Source: Bacteroidales bacterium UBA6267
Lineage (GTDB): Bacteria; Bacteroidota; Bacteroidia; Bacteroidales; UBA1556
Assembly (NCBI GenBank): GCA_002440745.1
Contig: DJVB01000047.1
Location: forward strand, 34,456-57,029
DNA: 22,574 bases
Reading direction: 5' to 3'
Shown here: piece after piece, positions 7,198 through 14,559 of the stretch
Layout: the number at the start of each line of letters is the position of its first letter
Position numbering within the stretch: the stretch's first letter is position 1
Notes under the pieces: model-generated
What the model saw: the letters and a program-made list of their open reading frames with translations, nothing else
The model's database searches: none
What the model was told of the DNA's origin: nothing
Program-made: the position numbers and the translations under genes

Positions 7198-7541
7198 TCA
7201 TGATTCAAAATCTGATTATAAAACAATTACCCGTTTTTTTTTATTCATCTTGGTTTTTGGAGGAATATATCTTGTTGGATTGGATTGATGGCCATTGACT
7301 ATCATCACCTATTCCATAAATTTTTTATTCCTTAAAAAATAATTTAAAATTTCTAACGTAACTCTTTAAAAGTTAACTATCTTTGCCCCTACACATAACC
7401 ATAAAATTATGGATTGTCATTTTTCACCGATTTTTAAAACTACAAATATAGCCGACATTAGATTAAAGCCTGTCAGCCTAATCTTGGAATATGGTGAGTT
7501 TGTGCGTTGCGCTTAGTACTAACAAATAAAATAATTGAGTT
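7198..7541. other. Intergenic region with promoter and structured leader for the lipoprotein gene
   Basis: No gene is seen in these 344 bases. A weak 7-bp inverted repeat, ATAATCA...TGATTAT, straddles the end of the SRPBCC gene (7194-7219) but lacks an adjacent T-run, so it is not a convincing terminator. A perfect -7 element lies at 7378-7385. From there a leader of about 150 nt runs to 7541 and contains a possible hairpin, AGATTA (7460-7465) with TAATCT (7479-7484). Confidence 0.5.
7378..7385 (+). promoter_or_regulatory. -7 promoter element upstream of the lipoprotein gene
   Basis: TATCTTTG matches TAnnTTTG perfectly and is followed by CCCC, with the expected start at about 7389. The resulting leader of about 150 nt is far longer than the other leaders in this window. 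Confidence 0.45.
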
Positions 7542-8267
7542 ATGAAAAAAAACACCGTCATCATTTTTATTGCATTAATAGCAACCCTTTATTCCTGCAA
7601 GAAGAAGGAGGTAGTGCAAAACCTTGTCATCGAAGGCATCTATAGTTATTACAACACGGATTGGAAAAATTCACAAAATGGCCCCAGATTAAACTGCTTA
7701 ACTATTTCGAAATTAAATGGGGACACAGTATTCTTTAATTTTGAGGAATCAGATGATTTCAAAGCAGTTTACACAAGTTATAATCAAGTGGATATTGTTC
7801 CCTACCAAAAAAGTTATCAAATGGGTTCCCATTATGAAGTATTCACCGTAACCGGTAATTGTAAAATAGGTGATTCATTAGCAATTTATAAAAATGAAAA
7901 ATATGGAGGTTCAAACTGGAATTTTTATTTAACCGCTTATGACAGGTCAAAATCAAATCTTTCAGGACAGTATTCAAATAGTAATAGCACGTTAAATCTA
8001 ACTACATCAGGGACAACATGTTACCTCGAAATAGAAACTCCTGAATATCATTTTGATAGCGTACAATTAAATGTAGATAATTGTATGCCCCTTAGAACAA
8101 TAAGTAGTCAAGGCACTGTAAGCTGTTTGTATATTTATGATATAAAAAATGATTCAACAGTTTATACCGGTATATGTTTACAACCTTTAGTTAACTCATT
8201 ATATTTATCTATAAGTCGTGGGACAGGTGTAAATCCGATTTATGAAACTTTAATTTTTCCGCGTTAA
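7542..8267 (+). CDS. Predicted lipoprotein of unknown function
   Basis: The 241-residue product begins with a lipoprotein signal peptide: Lys2-Lys3, a hydrophobic core of residues 5-16, and the lipobox LYSC with the lipidated Cys19, followed by KKKE. The remainder is rich in Ser, Asn, Tyr and short beta-type strands, with several sequence stretches typical of extracytoplasmic beta-sandwich domains. I do not recognise a family and see no catalytic motif. It sits alone between the pyrE-SRPBCC pair and the convergent prs gene, separated from prs by a bidirectional terminator. The cell-envelope location is inferred from the lipobox only. Its AT-rich codon use is a little more pronounced than in the neighbouring metabolic genes, so recent acquisition is possible but unproven. 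Confidence 0.75.
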   Translation: MKKNTVIIFIALIATLYSCKKKEVVQNLVIEGIYSYYNTDWKNSQNGPRLNCLTISKLNGDTVFFNFEESDDFKAVYTSYNQVDIVPYQKSYQMGSHYEVFTVTGNCKIGDSLAIYKNEKYGGSNWNFYLTAYDRSKSNLSGQYSNSNSTLNLTTSGTTCYLEIETPEYHFDSVQLNVDNCMPLRTISSQGTVSCLYIYDIKNDSTVYTGICLQPLVNSLYLSISRGTGVNPIYETLIFPR

Positions 8268-8343
8268 TATATTAGTTGTCAGTTAATTACCAAAACAAGA
8301 TATTCAGTGGTAATCTATCTTCCGGAAAACGATTTTTCCTTTT

Positions 8344-8379
8344 AAAAAAAAAGGCTCCATGATTGAGCCTTTTTTTTTT
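8344..8379. terminator. Bidirectional terminator between the lipoprotein gene and prs
   Basis: The 10-bp stem AAAAAGGCTC (8348-8357) with GAGCCTTTTT (8365-8374) has a 7-base loop (CATGATT). It is preceded by an A-tract and followed by nine T's from 8371, so it can end transcription from both convergent genes. Confidence 0.88.
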
Positions 8380-8400
8380 ATGAAACCTATCAGATTTGTC

Positions 8401-9348
8401 TTATAAAATCGTCGTAAACTCGAAGTGCTCGCTAATCGACTGATAATTAGCTATTCTATTTATCACATCAGCAAAGAGATCAGCAGTGCTCAAGGTTTTG
8501 ATTTTATCGCAGCTATTACTTTTCAATGGAATGGTATCCGTAAGAATCATTTCGGCTAAAGCAGATTCCTGAATATTTTTATAAGCATTTCCTGATAAAA
8601 CTCCATGAGTGCACATTGCCCTTACCGAGTTTGCACCCATGTCCATGATGATTTCCGAAGCTAATTTGAGAGTTCCTGCGGTGTCAACAATGTCGTCAAC
8701 TAAAACAACATCTCTGTTTTTCACATCCCCAATCACGGTCATAGAGCTGACTTCGTTAGCTTTTTTGCGCTGTTTAAAGCAAATTACCAAATCAGTATTT
8801 AAGAATTTAGCGTAGGCGGCGGCTCTTTTTGCACCTCCTGTATCCGGCGCTCCTATCACTAAATTGGGTAAATCGAGTTTTTTGAGATAGGGAACAAAAA
8901 TGGAAGAGGCATACATGTGATCGAAAGGAACATCGAAGAATCCCTGAATCTGGTCGGCGTGAAGGTCCATCGAAACCACACGATCGACTCCGGCAGCGGT
9001 GAGAAGATTTGCTACCAATTTGGCTCCTATCGGCACTCTTGGCTTGTCTTTTCGGTCTTGACGGGCAAATCCAAAATACGGCACAACTGCAATTATCTTT
9101 CGCGCTGATGCCCGCTTTGCTGTGTCGATCATCAGTAAAAGTTCAAATAAATTTTCAGTTGGTGCAAAAGTAGAATTGATGATAAAAATATCTCGGCCAC
9201 GAACCGACTGCTCAAATGAAGGTTGAAATTCTCCGTCCGAAAACCGTGAGAAAGTAACTTTCCCAAGTGAAGTTCCATAGCTTTTTGCTATGCGTTCAGC
9301 CAATTCACGGTTGGCGTTGCCGGAAAATATTGTTACATGATTTGCCAT
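8401..9348 (-). CDS. prs: Ribose-phosphate pyrophosphokinase (PRPP synthetase)
   Basis: The enzyme makes PRPP from ribose 5-phosphate and ATP, feeding purine, pyrimidine, NAD, His and Trp synthesis. The 315-residue protein shows the PRPP-site motif VVLVDDIVDTAGT (residues 214-226), the catalytic flexible-loop region with RQDRKDKPR (96-104), and the helix motif SMDLHADQIQGFF (126-138). All are characteristic of class I PRPP synthetases, which form hexamers. The start at 9348 (MANHVTIFSG) is chosen over an in-frame ATG 48 bp upstream because it matches the family N-terminus and is preceded by a promoter. It ends at a terminator shared with the lipoprotein gene and is probably transcribed alone. 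Confidence 0.96.
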   Translation of the reverse strand: MANHVTIFSGNANRELAERIAKSYGTSLGKVTFSRFSDGEFQPSFEQSVRGRDIFIINSTFAPTENLFELLLMIDTAKRASARKIIAVVPYFGFARQDRKDKPRVPIGAKLVANLLTAAGVDRVVSMDLHADQIQGFFDVPFDHMYASSIFVPYLKKLDLPNLVIGAPDTGGAKRAAAYAKFLNTDLVICFKQRKKANEVSSMTVIGDVKNRDVVLVDDIVDTAGTLKLASEIIMDMGANSVRAMCTHGVLSGNAYKNIQESALAEMILTDTIPLKSNSCDKIKTLSTADLFADVINRIANYQSISEHFEFTTIL

Positions 9349-9393
9349 AAGTCTATTAAAGTGGTTAAAAAAAGTAGTTGAGTAATTCCGTGG

Positions 9394-9401
9394 CAAAAAT
9401 A
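9394..9401 (-). promoter_or_regulatory. -7 promoter element of prs
   Basis: On the minus strand the bases read TATTTTTG, a perfect TAnnTTTG. The expected start at about 9390 gives a leader of roughly 40 nt to the prs ATG at 9348. No good -33 TTTG is visible. Confidence 0.5.
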
Positions 9402-9650
9402 ATAAAAGGGGTCTATGGTTTAGAAAGAATCACAGAAATTGTTTAAGTTGTAGTAAATCAGGGATCTATGATAGAAAATCGTAAACTGACTTTTATGACC
9501 AAAGTGAGAGATTTTTGCATAAAACTACGCAGCTAACCTATTAATCTGTGGCAGCTTAATGAGCAAACTGCATTGCGAAAGAAGCCATCTGTTTTTAAAA
9601 ACTTATACTTATAAAACGAAATTACCTCAACCAATAAACCGCGTTTCTTA

Positions 9651-9658
9651 TATCTTTG
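9651..9658 (+). promoter_or_regulatory. -7 promoter element of the DUF2520 operon (near-leaderless)
   Basis: TATCTTTG is a perfect TAnnTTTG, followed by CACCC and the ATG at 9664. The expected transcription start at about 9662 leaves 0-2 nt before the start codon. The position also supports 9664 as the true start of the gene. Confidence 0.55.
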
Positions 9659-9663
9659 CACCC

Positions 9664-10443
9664 ATGCAGAATAAATCGAAAAACCTTAGAATTGGTATTG
9701 TTGGAAGCGGAAATATGGCTACCCGACTTACTAAAGTTTTCATCGACAACGGACAAAAGCCTGTCTGCATTCTCAGCAATTCTGTGTCTGGTTCCAAACT
9801 TTCGGAAACCTTTTTTTTACCACTTATTTCGCTACCTGAAGAAGCTTCTAAGGTTGACTTATGGTTGGTTTGCTTACGCGATGAATTGCTCACTCCTGAG
9901 TTTGCAAGCCGCTTCTCTGAAGATGCATTTCTTTGTCATACTGCCGGCTCTGTGGGGCTTGATGCTTTTGGTCACCGCAAGCGGAACGGTGTTTTTTATC
10001 CTCTGCAAACCCTTTCAAAAGAGCGGGAAGTGAATTTTAGACACATTCCTATATGCATCGAAGCATCTGTGGAATCCGATTTGGAAATTTTAGAAACCTT
10101 GGCAAAAACCATTTCGGAGGATGTGCGCCGAATGGACTCTGAGCAGCGCCTTGCTGCGCATCTTGCTGCAGTTTTTGTCTCCAATTTTGTCAATCATTTC
10201 TATAAAATCGGAAAAGAATTATTATCCGAAAAGAATCTTGACTTCGGTTTATTAAAGCCATTAATTCTCGAAACAGCTTTAAAGGCTTTAGAAATCAGTC
10301 CCGAAAATGCTCAAACAGGGCCAGCATTGCGAAACGAAAGAAAAGTGATGGAAAAGCATTTGGAATTGCTTAAAAACAAAACTCAATTAGCTGAAATATA
10401 CAATATTATATCAAAATCTATACAAGATGGAAATCATGGATGA
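9664..10443 (+). CDS. Rossmann-fold and DUF2520 domain protein
   Basis: The 259-residue protein starts with a dinucleotide-binding Rossmann motif, GIVGSGNMATRL (residues 11-22), of the kind seen in F420/NADP reductase-like and ProC-like enzymes. The C-terminal half is the DUF2520 domain, recognised from YPLQTLSKER, the helix AAVFVSNFVNHF, and the QTGPALRNE motif near the end. The fold predicts an NAD(P)-dependent dehydrogenase, but the substrate of the family is unknown. ATG 9664 is chosen because it sits just after a -7 element and begins right before the Rossmann strand; a longer in-frame start at 9559 would add 35 unrelated residues. It is the first gene of a four-gene operon and overlaps the next gene by 17 bp. 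Confidence 0.87.
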   Translation: MQNKSKNLRIGIVGSGNMATRLTKVFIDNGQKPVCILSNSVSGSKLSETFFLPLISLPEEASKVDLWLVCLRDELLTPEFASRFSEDAFLCHTAGSVGLDAFGHRKRNGVFYPLQTLSKEREVNFRHIPICIEASVESDLEILETLAKTISEDVRRMDSEQRLAAHLAAVFVSNFVNHFYKIGKELLSEKNLDFGLLKPLILETALKALEISPENAQTGPALRNERKVMEKHLELLKNKTQLAEIYNIISKSIQDGNHG

Positions 10444-10966
10444 TCAAAAGAATTATAAGGCCCGATTGGCTCATATCAATACGCTAATTTTCGATTTCGA
10501 TGGTGTGTTAAGTGATGGAATGGTACTTCTCAATGAGGAGGGACATTATTTGCGCCGAACCAATGTAAAAGATGGTTACGCTTTACAGCTTGCCGTAAAG
10601 AAAGGTTATCGTGTGGCGATTATTTCTGGGGCAAAAGCCGAGGGAATGTATCACCGACTTTATGGACTAAGCCTTACAGACGTTCATCTTGGTGTGCCTG
10701 ACAAAATGGTTGTATATGAGCAAATTAAGGAAAAATATCAACTGAAAGACGAAAACATAATTTATATGGGTGACGATATTCCCGACTTCAAAGTGATGCA
10801 GAAAGCCGGAATTTCCGCTTGCCCAATAGATGCTGCCACAGAAATAAAATCGATAAGTGATTATATTTCAGACCGCAAAGGTGGTGAAGGCTGCGCACGC
10901 GATATTATTGAACAGGTGCTGAAACTTCACGGCAAGTGGATGGACGATGAGGCCTATAAATGGTAG
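10427..10966 (+). CDS. KdsC-like HAD phosphatase (KDO 8-phosphate phosphatase family)
   Basis: The 179-residue HAD-superfamily protein has all four catalytic motifs: DFDGVLSD (residues 23-30, nucleophile Asp23 and acid Asp25), Ser67 in IISG, Lys93 in PDK, and GDDIPD (115-120). The C-terminal GGEGCARDII (152-161) matches the KdsC hallmark, in which the tail of one subunit caps the neighbour's active site in the tetramer. The likely reaction is dephosphorylation of 3-deoxy-manno-octulosonate 8-phosphate to KDO for lipopolysaccharide core. No kdsA, kdsB or kdsD is next to it, so a related sugar phosphate (for example a nonulosonate) cannot be excluded. A second ATG 9 bp downstream is an alternative start. 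Confidence 0.85.
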   Translation: MEIMDDQKNYKARLAHINTLIFDFDGVLSDGMVLLNEEGHYLRRTNVKDGYALQLAVKKGYRVAIISGAKAEGMYHRLYGLSLTDVHLGVPDKMVVYEQIKEKYQLKDENIIYMGDDIPDFKVMQKAGISACPIDAATEIKSISDYISDRKGGEGCARDIIEQVLKLHGKWMDDEAYKW

Positions 10967-10970
10967 TTTC

Positions 10971-11927
10971 ATGAACCTAAAAAATGTTTGGAGGCTCATC
11001 AGAGGCAATAATCTGATATTCATCGCTTTGACCATGTATTTATTTAAGTATGTGGTTATCAGTGAACGGCTTTTAATAAATGGTGTTTTTTATAGCGAAA
11101 ATGCCGACCAAACTGCCGGACTGCTTTTTTTATTCATTGTTTTAGGAACGGTATTTATAGCTGCCGCAGGCTATGTGATAAATGATGTGAATGACGTGGC
11201 AACCGACAAGATTAATAAACCTGAAAAGGTCATAGTGGGGAGCATAATTACTAAAAAATCAGCAACGCAAGTGTATCATTTTCTGAACATTACAGGATTG
11301 GTAATTTCCGGAATTGCTTTCTTCCTACTTGGAAAAATCACCTTAATCACCATACCTCTCTTGGCTTCTATGATGCTTTATCTTTATGCCGTCAAGCATA
11401 AATGCAATGGCTTGTTGGGCAATTTATTCATCGCTTTTTCCACAGCATTGGTCATTGTATTGGTTTGGTTGTTTGAATATTACCGACTAATTATTGGGGG
11501 AGCTCATTATCAGCTCAATGATTCCGGTTTTCAAACAATTTTAGCAGGTTATATTCTTTTTTCCTTCGTGTTGACTTTATTGCGTGAGTGGGCAAAAGAC
11601 CGACAAGATTTAGCAGGTGATTTAAAATCGGGTTGCCGACATTTTATGGCGAAACGTTCGGAAAAAACTTCTTCGATAATCCTGTTTTCCGGCACATTAT
11701 TATTTGTGATTTTCGTTTTGACATGGCAATATTTTCTTTTTAAAAATCTTGATGGTCATGCCCTTTTTATTTCCGGCTTTTTTTCCTTAGTCATAGTTGC
11801 ATTTATCTATGCCCTTCCATTAGCTCTCAAAGCAAAAACTAAAGCAGATTTTGGACGACTGTCCTCCTTATATAAATTACTTATGTTTGCAGGTATAATC
11901 GCCATGGCACTAATTATAATAAATTGA
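10971..11927 (+). CDS. UbiA-family prenyltransferase
   Basis: The integral membrane protein has about 318 residues and eight or nine hydrophobic segments. It carries the two Asp-rich Mg-diphosphate motifs of the UbiA superfamily: NDVNDVATD (residues 71-79) and the second motif near REWAKDRQDLAGD (205-217). It transfers a prenyl chain to an acceptor at the membrane. Bacteroidota homologues in this gene neighbourhood are usually annotated as geranylgeranylglycerol-phosphate geranylgeranyltransferase, but whether they make ether lipids, a quinone or something else is unsettled. The start at 10971 (MNLKNVWRLIRGNN) follows the KdsC-like stop by 4 bp and fits the family N-terminus; an upstream ATG at 10947 would overlap that gene by 20 bp. 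Confidence 0.87.
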   Translation: MNLKNVWRLIRGNNLIFIALTMYLFKYVVISERLLINGVFYSENADQTAGLLFLFIVLGTVFIAAAGYVINDVNDVATDKINKPEKVIVGSIITKKSATQVYHFLNITGLVISGIAFFLLGKITLITIPLLASMMLYLYAVKHKCNGLLGNLFIAFSTALVIVLVWLFEYYRLIIGGAHYQLNDSGFQTILAGYILFSFVLTLLREWAKDRQDLAGDLKSGCRHFMAKRSEKTSSIILFSGTLLFVIFVLTWQYFLFKNLDGHALFISGFFSLVIVAFIYALPLALKAKTKADFGRLSSLYKLLMFAGIIAMALIIIN

Positions 11928-11932
11928 TTATC

Positions 11933-12532
11933 ATGAATTTAAAATTGAAAAAATTATCGAAGTACAATCTGATTTTAGCCTCTCGGTCGCCTCGCCGGCA
12001 GACTCTATTAAGAGGATTGGATTTAGATTTTCAGGTGGTTGTAAAGAATACTGATGAGTCTTACCCATCGGATATTCCGATTCAAGACGTTCCCGAATTT
12101 TTAAGTAGAAAAAAAGCCGGTTCGATAAACTTGCAGAAAAAGCCAAAGAAAACTATCGTTATCACTGCCGACACAGTAGTGATTTTAGATAATGCCATTA
12201 TTGAAAAACCCGGGTCGGAGGATGAGGCTAAGGTGATGCTTTCGAAATTGAGTGGCCGTCAGCATACAGTAATAACCGGTGTTTGCTTGACCTCTTTGGA
12301 AAAACAAGTTAGTTTTTCATCCATTTCCCAAGTTTTTTTCAAACATCTAAGCGAAGACGACATTGCCTATTATGTCGAAAAATACCAACCTTATGACAAG
12401 GCCGGAAGTTATGGTATTCAGGAATGGATTGGATATGTGGCCATTGAGCGCATCGAAGGTTCATTCTATAATGTTATGGGATTACCCACTCAAAGGCTCT
12501 TCGAAGAATTGGTGAAATTTGTTGAAAATTAA
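11933..12532 (+). CDS. maf: Maf-family nucleoside triphosphate pyrophosphatase
   Basis: The 199-residue protein hydrolyses the alpha-beta bond of non-canonical or excess nucleoside triphosphates, acting as a house-cleaning enzyme and in some bacteria influencing septum formation. It shows the Maf motifs in order: LASRSPRRQTLL (residues 15-26), ITADTVV with Asp80 (77-83), KAGSYGIQE (156-164) and SFYNVMGLP (177-185). The YGIQ form points to the dTTP/UTP-preferring YhdE-like subgroup. The ATG at 11933 is preferred to the TTG at 11924, which overlaps the previous stop. It is the last gene of the operon. Its stop overlaps by 4 bp the stop of the opposing DUF59 gene, with no terminator between. Confidence 0.93.
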   Translation: MNLKLKKLSKYNLILASRSPRRQTLLRGLDLDFQVVVKNTDESYPSDIPIQDVPEFLSRKKAGSINLQKKPKKTIVITADTVVILDNAIIEKPGSEDEAKVMLSKLSGRQHTVITGVCLTSLEKQVSFSSISQVFFKHLSEDDIAYYVEKYQPYDKAGSYGIQEWIGYVAIERIEGSFYNVMGLPTQRLFEELVKFVEN

Positions 12533-12852
12533 AGCATTCCCAACTCCAACTTAGCCTCGTCGGTCATCATATCTTTGGTCCATGGAGGGTCGAAGGTAAG
12601 CTCGAGGTCCACTTCACTAATTCCGGGGATATGGCTGATTTTTTCACGCACTTCAGCCGGAAGACTTTCAGCCACCGGACAATTTGGGGTGGTCAGGGTC
12701 ATCACAACATGTGCTTTTGCCTGCTCGTCAACTTCTATTTCGTATATCATTCCCAAAGAATAGATATCTACCGGAATTTCAGGGTCATATACGGTTTTCA
12801 AGACTTGAAGTATTTGACTTTCTAAGACTAATGTATTAATAGGATTTTCCAT
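12529..12852 (-). CDS. SUF-associated DUF59/MIP18 Fe-S maturation factor (SufT-like)
   Basis: The 107-residue DUF59 protein helps load or transfer Fe-S clusters to target proteins. The family motif DPEIPVDIYSLGMIY is at residues 23-37. The conserved Cys58 is in TTPNCP (54-59), and the C-terminal FDPPWTKDMM (87-96) is typical of bacterial SufT/PaaD/MIP18 proteins. It is the last gene of the suf operon, 21 bp after sufE, which supports a role in late steps of Fe-S assembly. Confidence 0.9.
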   Translation of the reverse strand: MENPINTLVLESQILQVLKTVYDPEIPVDIYSLGMIYEIEVDEQAKAHVVMTLTTPNCPVAESLPAEVREKISHIPGISEVDLELTFDPPWTKDMMTDEAKLELGML

Positions 12853-12873
12853 AATGTACAGTTTTTAAATAAG

Positions 12874-13305
12874 TTAACCGGCGTTTTCGTATTTGGTTTT
12901 GAAAACTAAAGCATAAAGCTTCATTTGCTTAACCATCGAATTAAGTCCGTTTGCTCGAGTTGGCGACAAATGCTCTCTTAACCCAATTTGATCTAAAAAT
13001 GCCAAATCGCATTCAATAATTTCAGAGGGTGTAGATTCATCCAAAACTTTGGTCAAAACCCGCGCAATTCCTTTGGTGATAATAGCATCGCTATCGGTTC
13101 TAAAAAACACTTTCCCATCACGATATTCGGCCACTAACCATAGTTGTGATTGACAGCCACTTATGAGGTTTTGCTTGGTTTTTAAATCTTCTGGTAGCGG
13201 GTCGGACTCTTCACCTAATTCAATCAAATAGGCATATTTATCCATCCAGTCACCAAAAAGACTAAATTCTGCAACAATGTTTTCCGCTTTTTCTGTTAAA
13301 GTCAT
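12874..13305 (-). CDS. sufE: SufE, sulfur acceptor for the cysteine desulfurase
   Basis: The 143-residue protein accepts persulfide sulfur from SufS and delivers it to SufB. The acceptor cysteine is Cys51 in ISGCQSQLW (residues 48-56), the invariant SufE loop. The C-terminal helix motif LSPTRANGLNSM is also typical. Length is normal (E. coli SufE 138). It lies 30 bp after sufS and 21 bp before the DUF59 gene. Confidence 0.94.
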   Translation of the reverse strand: MTLTEKAENIVAEFSLFGDWMDKYAYLIELGEESDPLPEDLKTKQNLISGCQSQLWLVAEYRDGKVFFRTDSDAIITKGIARVLTKVLDESTPSEIIECDLAFLDQIGLREHLSPTRANGLNSMVKQMKLYALVFKTKYENAG

Positions 13306-13335
13306 TTTATAATTATTTGAGTTTGCTGTTTTGCG

Positions 13336-14556
13336 TTAGCGAAACATTCCAATAACGCGTTTCAATGCATGCACAAAAGTATCAATTTCTTCTTGAGTAT
13401 TGTAAATTGCAAAACTTACTCTGATTGTGCCATCTACGCCAAAATATCGCATCACAGGTTGAGCGCAGTGATGCCCCGACCTGACTGCAATGCCTAATTG
13501 ATCGAGTATAGTTGCTACGTCATAATGGTGTATTCCGTTCAAAACTATAGAAATAGCTCCGGCTCTTTGCTTTGGCTTACCGATGATTTTTACTAAATCA
13601 ATGGTTTCCAATTGCTTTAAAGTATCATTCATCAGCATGTTTTCATGCTCGCCAATGCGTTCTATTCCAATATTTTGTATAAAACGGATTGCTTCATCTA
13701 AGCCTAAGATTCCCCCGACATTCGGCGTTCCTGCTTCAAATTTGTAGGGCAACTGATTGAAAGTGACTTCATCAACACTTACATATTCAATCATCTCACC
13801 ACCGGTTTGGTATGGGGGCATTTTCTCTAAATATTCTTTCTTGCCATAAAAAATACCAATACCCATTGGACCATACATTTTATGACCGGAAAAAGTATAG
13901 AAATCGCAATCCATCTTTTGAACATCAATAGCGAAATGCGAAACTGCCTGAGCTCCGTCAATATGCACCGCAACGCCATGCTTATGCGATATCTCAATGA
14001 TTTTTTCAATCGGATTCACCGTCCCGATGGCATTGGATACTTGATTGACATTCACTATTTTAGTCTTGGAACTAATCATCTCTTCAAAAGCCTCAAGGTC
14101 TAAATCGCCGTCAGGTTGAATAGGAATCACCTTAAGAATAGCACCCTTTTCCTGACAGAGTTGTTGCCAAGGAACGAAATTGGCGTGATGCTCTAAACCC
14201 GAAACTATCACCTCATCTCCTTTGCCAATAAAAGCTTTTCCAAACGAATGAGCTAATAGATTGATAGATTCGGTAGTCCCTTTTGTAAAAATAATTTCTT
14301 CGTCAAAAGCCGCATTGAGAAATTGCTGCACATTCTTGCGAGTATTTTCCATGGCTTCGGTCGAAATGGCGCTTAAATAATGTACACCTCGATGAACATT
14401 AGCATTTTCAGCCGAGTAGTACTGAACTATTCGATCGATGACCTGCTTAGGTTTTTGATTAGTTGCGCCATTATCTAAATAGATTAATGGTTTTCCATGA
14501 ACCGTTTGGTGCAAAATCGGAAAGAGCGACCGGATATACTCAATGCTTAGGGACAT
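13336..14556 (-). CDS. sufS: SufS, group II cysteine desulfurase
   Basis: This PLP enzyme takes sulfur from L-cysteine to give alanine and an enzyme persulfide. The 406-residue protein has the PLP lysine K226 in SGHKMYGP, the PLP-stacking histidine region LEHHAN (121-126), the Asp200 of HIDGAQ, and the catalytic Cys364 in RSGHHCAQP. The last is the short-loop form of group II desulfurases that depend on SufE or SufU. It starts 3 bp after the sufD stop, indicating translational coupling. Confidence 0.96.
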   Translation of the reverse strand: MSLSIEYIRSLFPILHQTVHGKPLIYLDNGATNQKPKQVIDRIVQYYSAENANVHRGVHYLSAISTEAMENTRKNVQQFLNAAFDEEIIFTKGTTESINLLAHSFGKAFIGKGDEVIVSGLEHHANFVPWQQLCQEKGAILKVIPIQPDGDLDLEAFEEMISSKTKIVNVNQVSNAIGTVNPIEKIIEISHKHGVAVHIDGAQAVSHFAIDVQKMDCDFYTFSGHKMYGPMGIGIFYGKKEYLEKMPPYQTGGEMIEYVSVDEVTFNQLPYKFEAGTPNVGGILGLDEAIRFIQNIGIERIGEHENMLMNDTLKQLETIDLVKIIGKPKQRAGAISIVLNGIHHYDVATILDQLGIAVRSGHHCAQPVMRYFGVDGTIRVSFAIYNTQEEIDTFVHALKRVIGMFR

Positions 14557-14559
14557 AGC

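Larger units (their letters stand above)
9349..9663. other. Divergent intergenic region between prs and the DUF2520 operon
   Basis: The region holds a minus-strand -7 element for prs near 9394-9401 and a plus-strand -7 element for the DUF2520 gene at 9651-9658. Between them, about 250 bases show no gene, no strong hairpin and no repeat. An open frame upstream of 9664 extends the DUF2520 reading frame but reads through the promoter and lacks family similarity. Confidence 0.5.

Noticed and set aside
7194..7219. Inverted repeat after the SRPBCC gene as a terminator
   Set aside because: The stem is only 7 AT-rich pairs with a 12-base loop, and the T-run lies about 14 bases away.
9559..9663. Upstream extension of the DUF2520 protein from the ATG at 9559
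   Set aside because: The added 35 residues do not look like family sequence and would place the -7 promoter element inside the gene.
9656..10033. 125-residue plus-strand frame overlapping the start of the DUF2520 gene
   Set aside because: It is out of frame with the well-supported Rossmann/DUF2520 protein and has no motif of its own.
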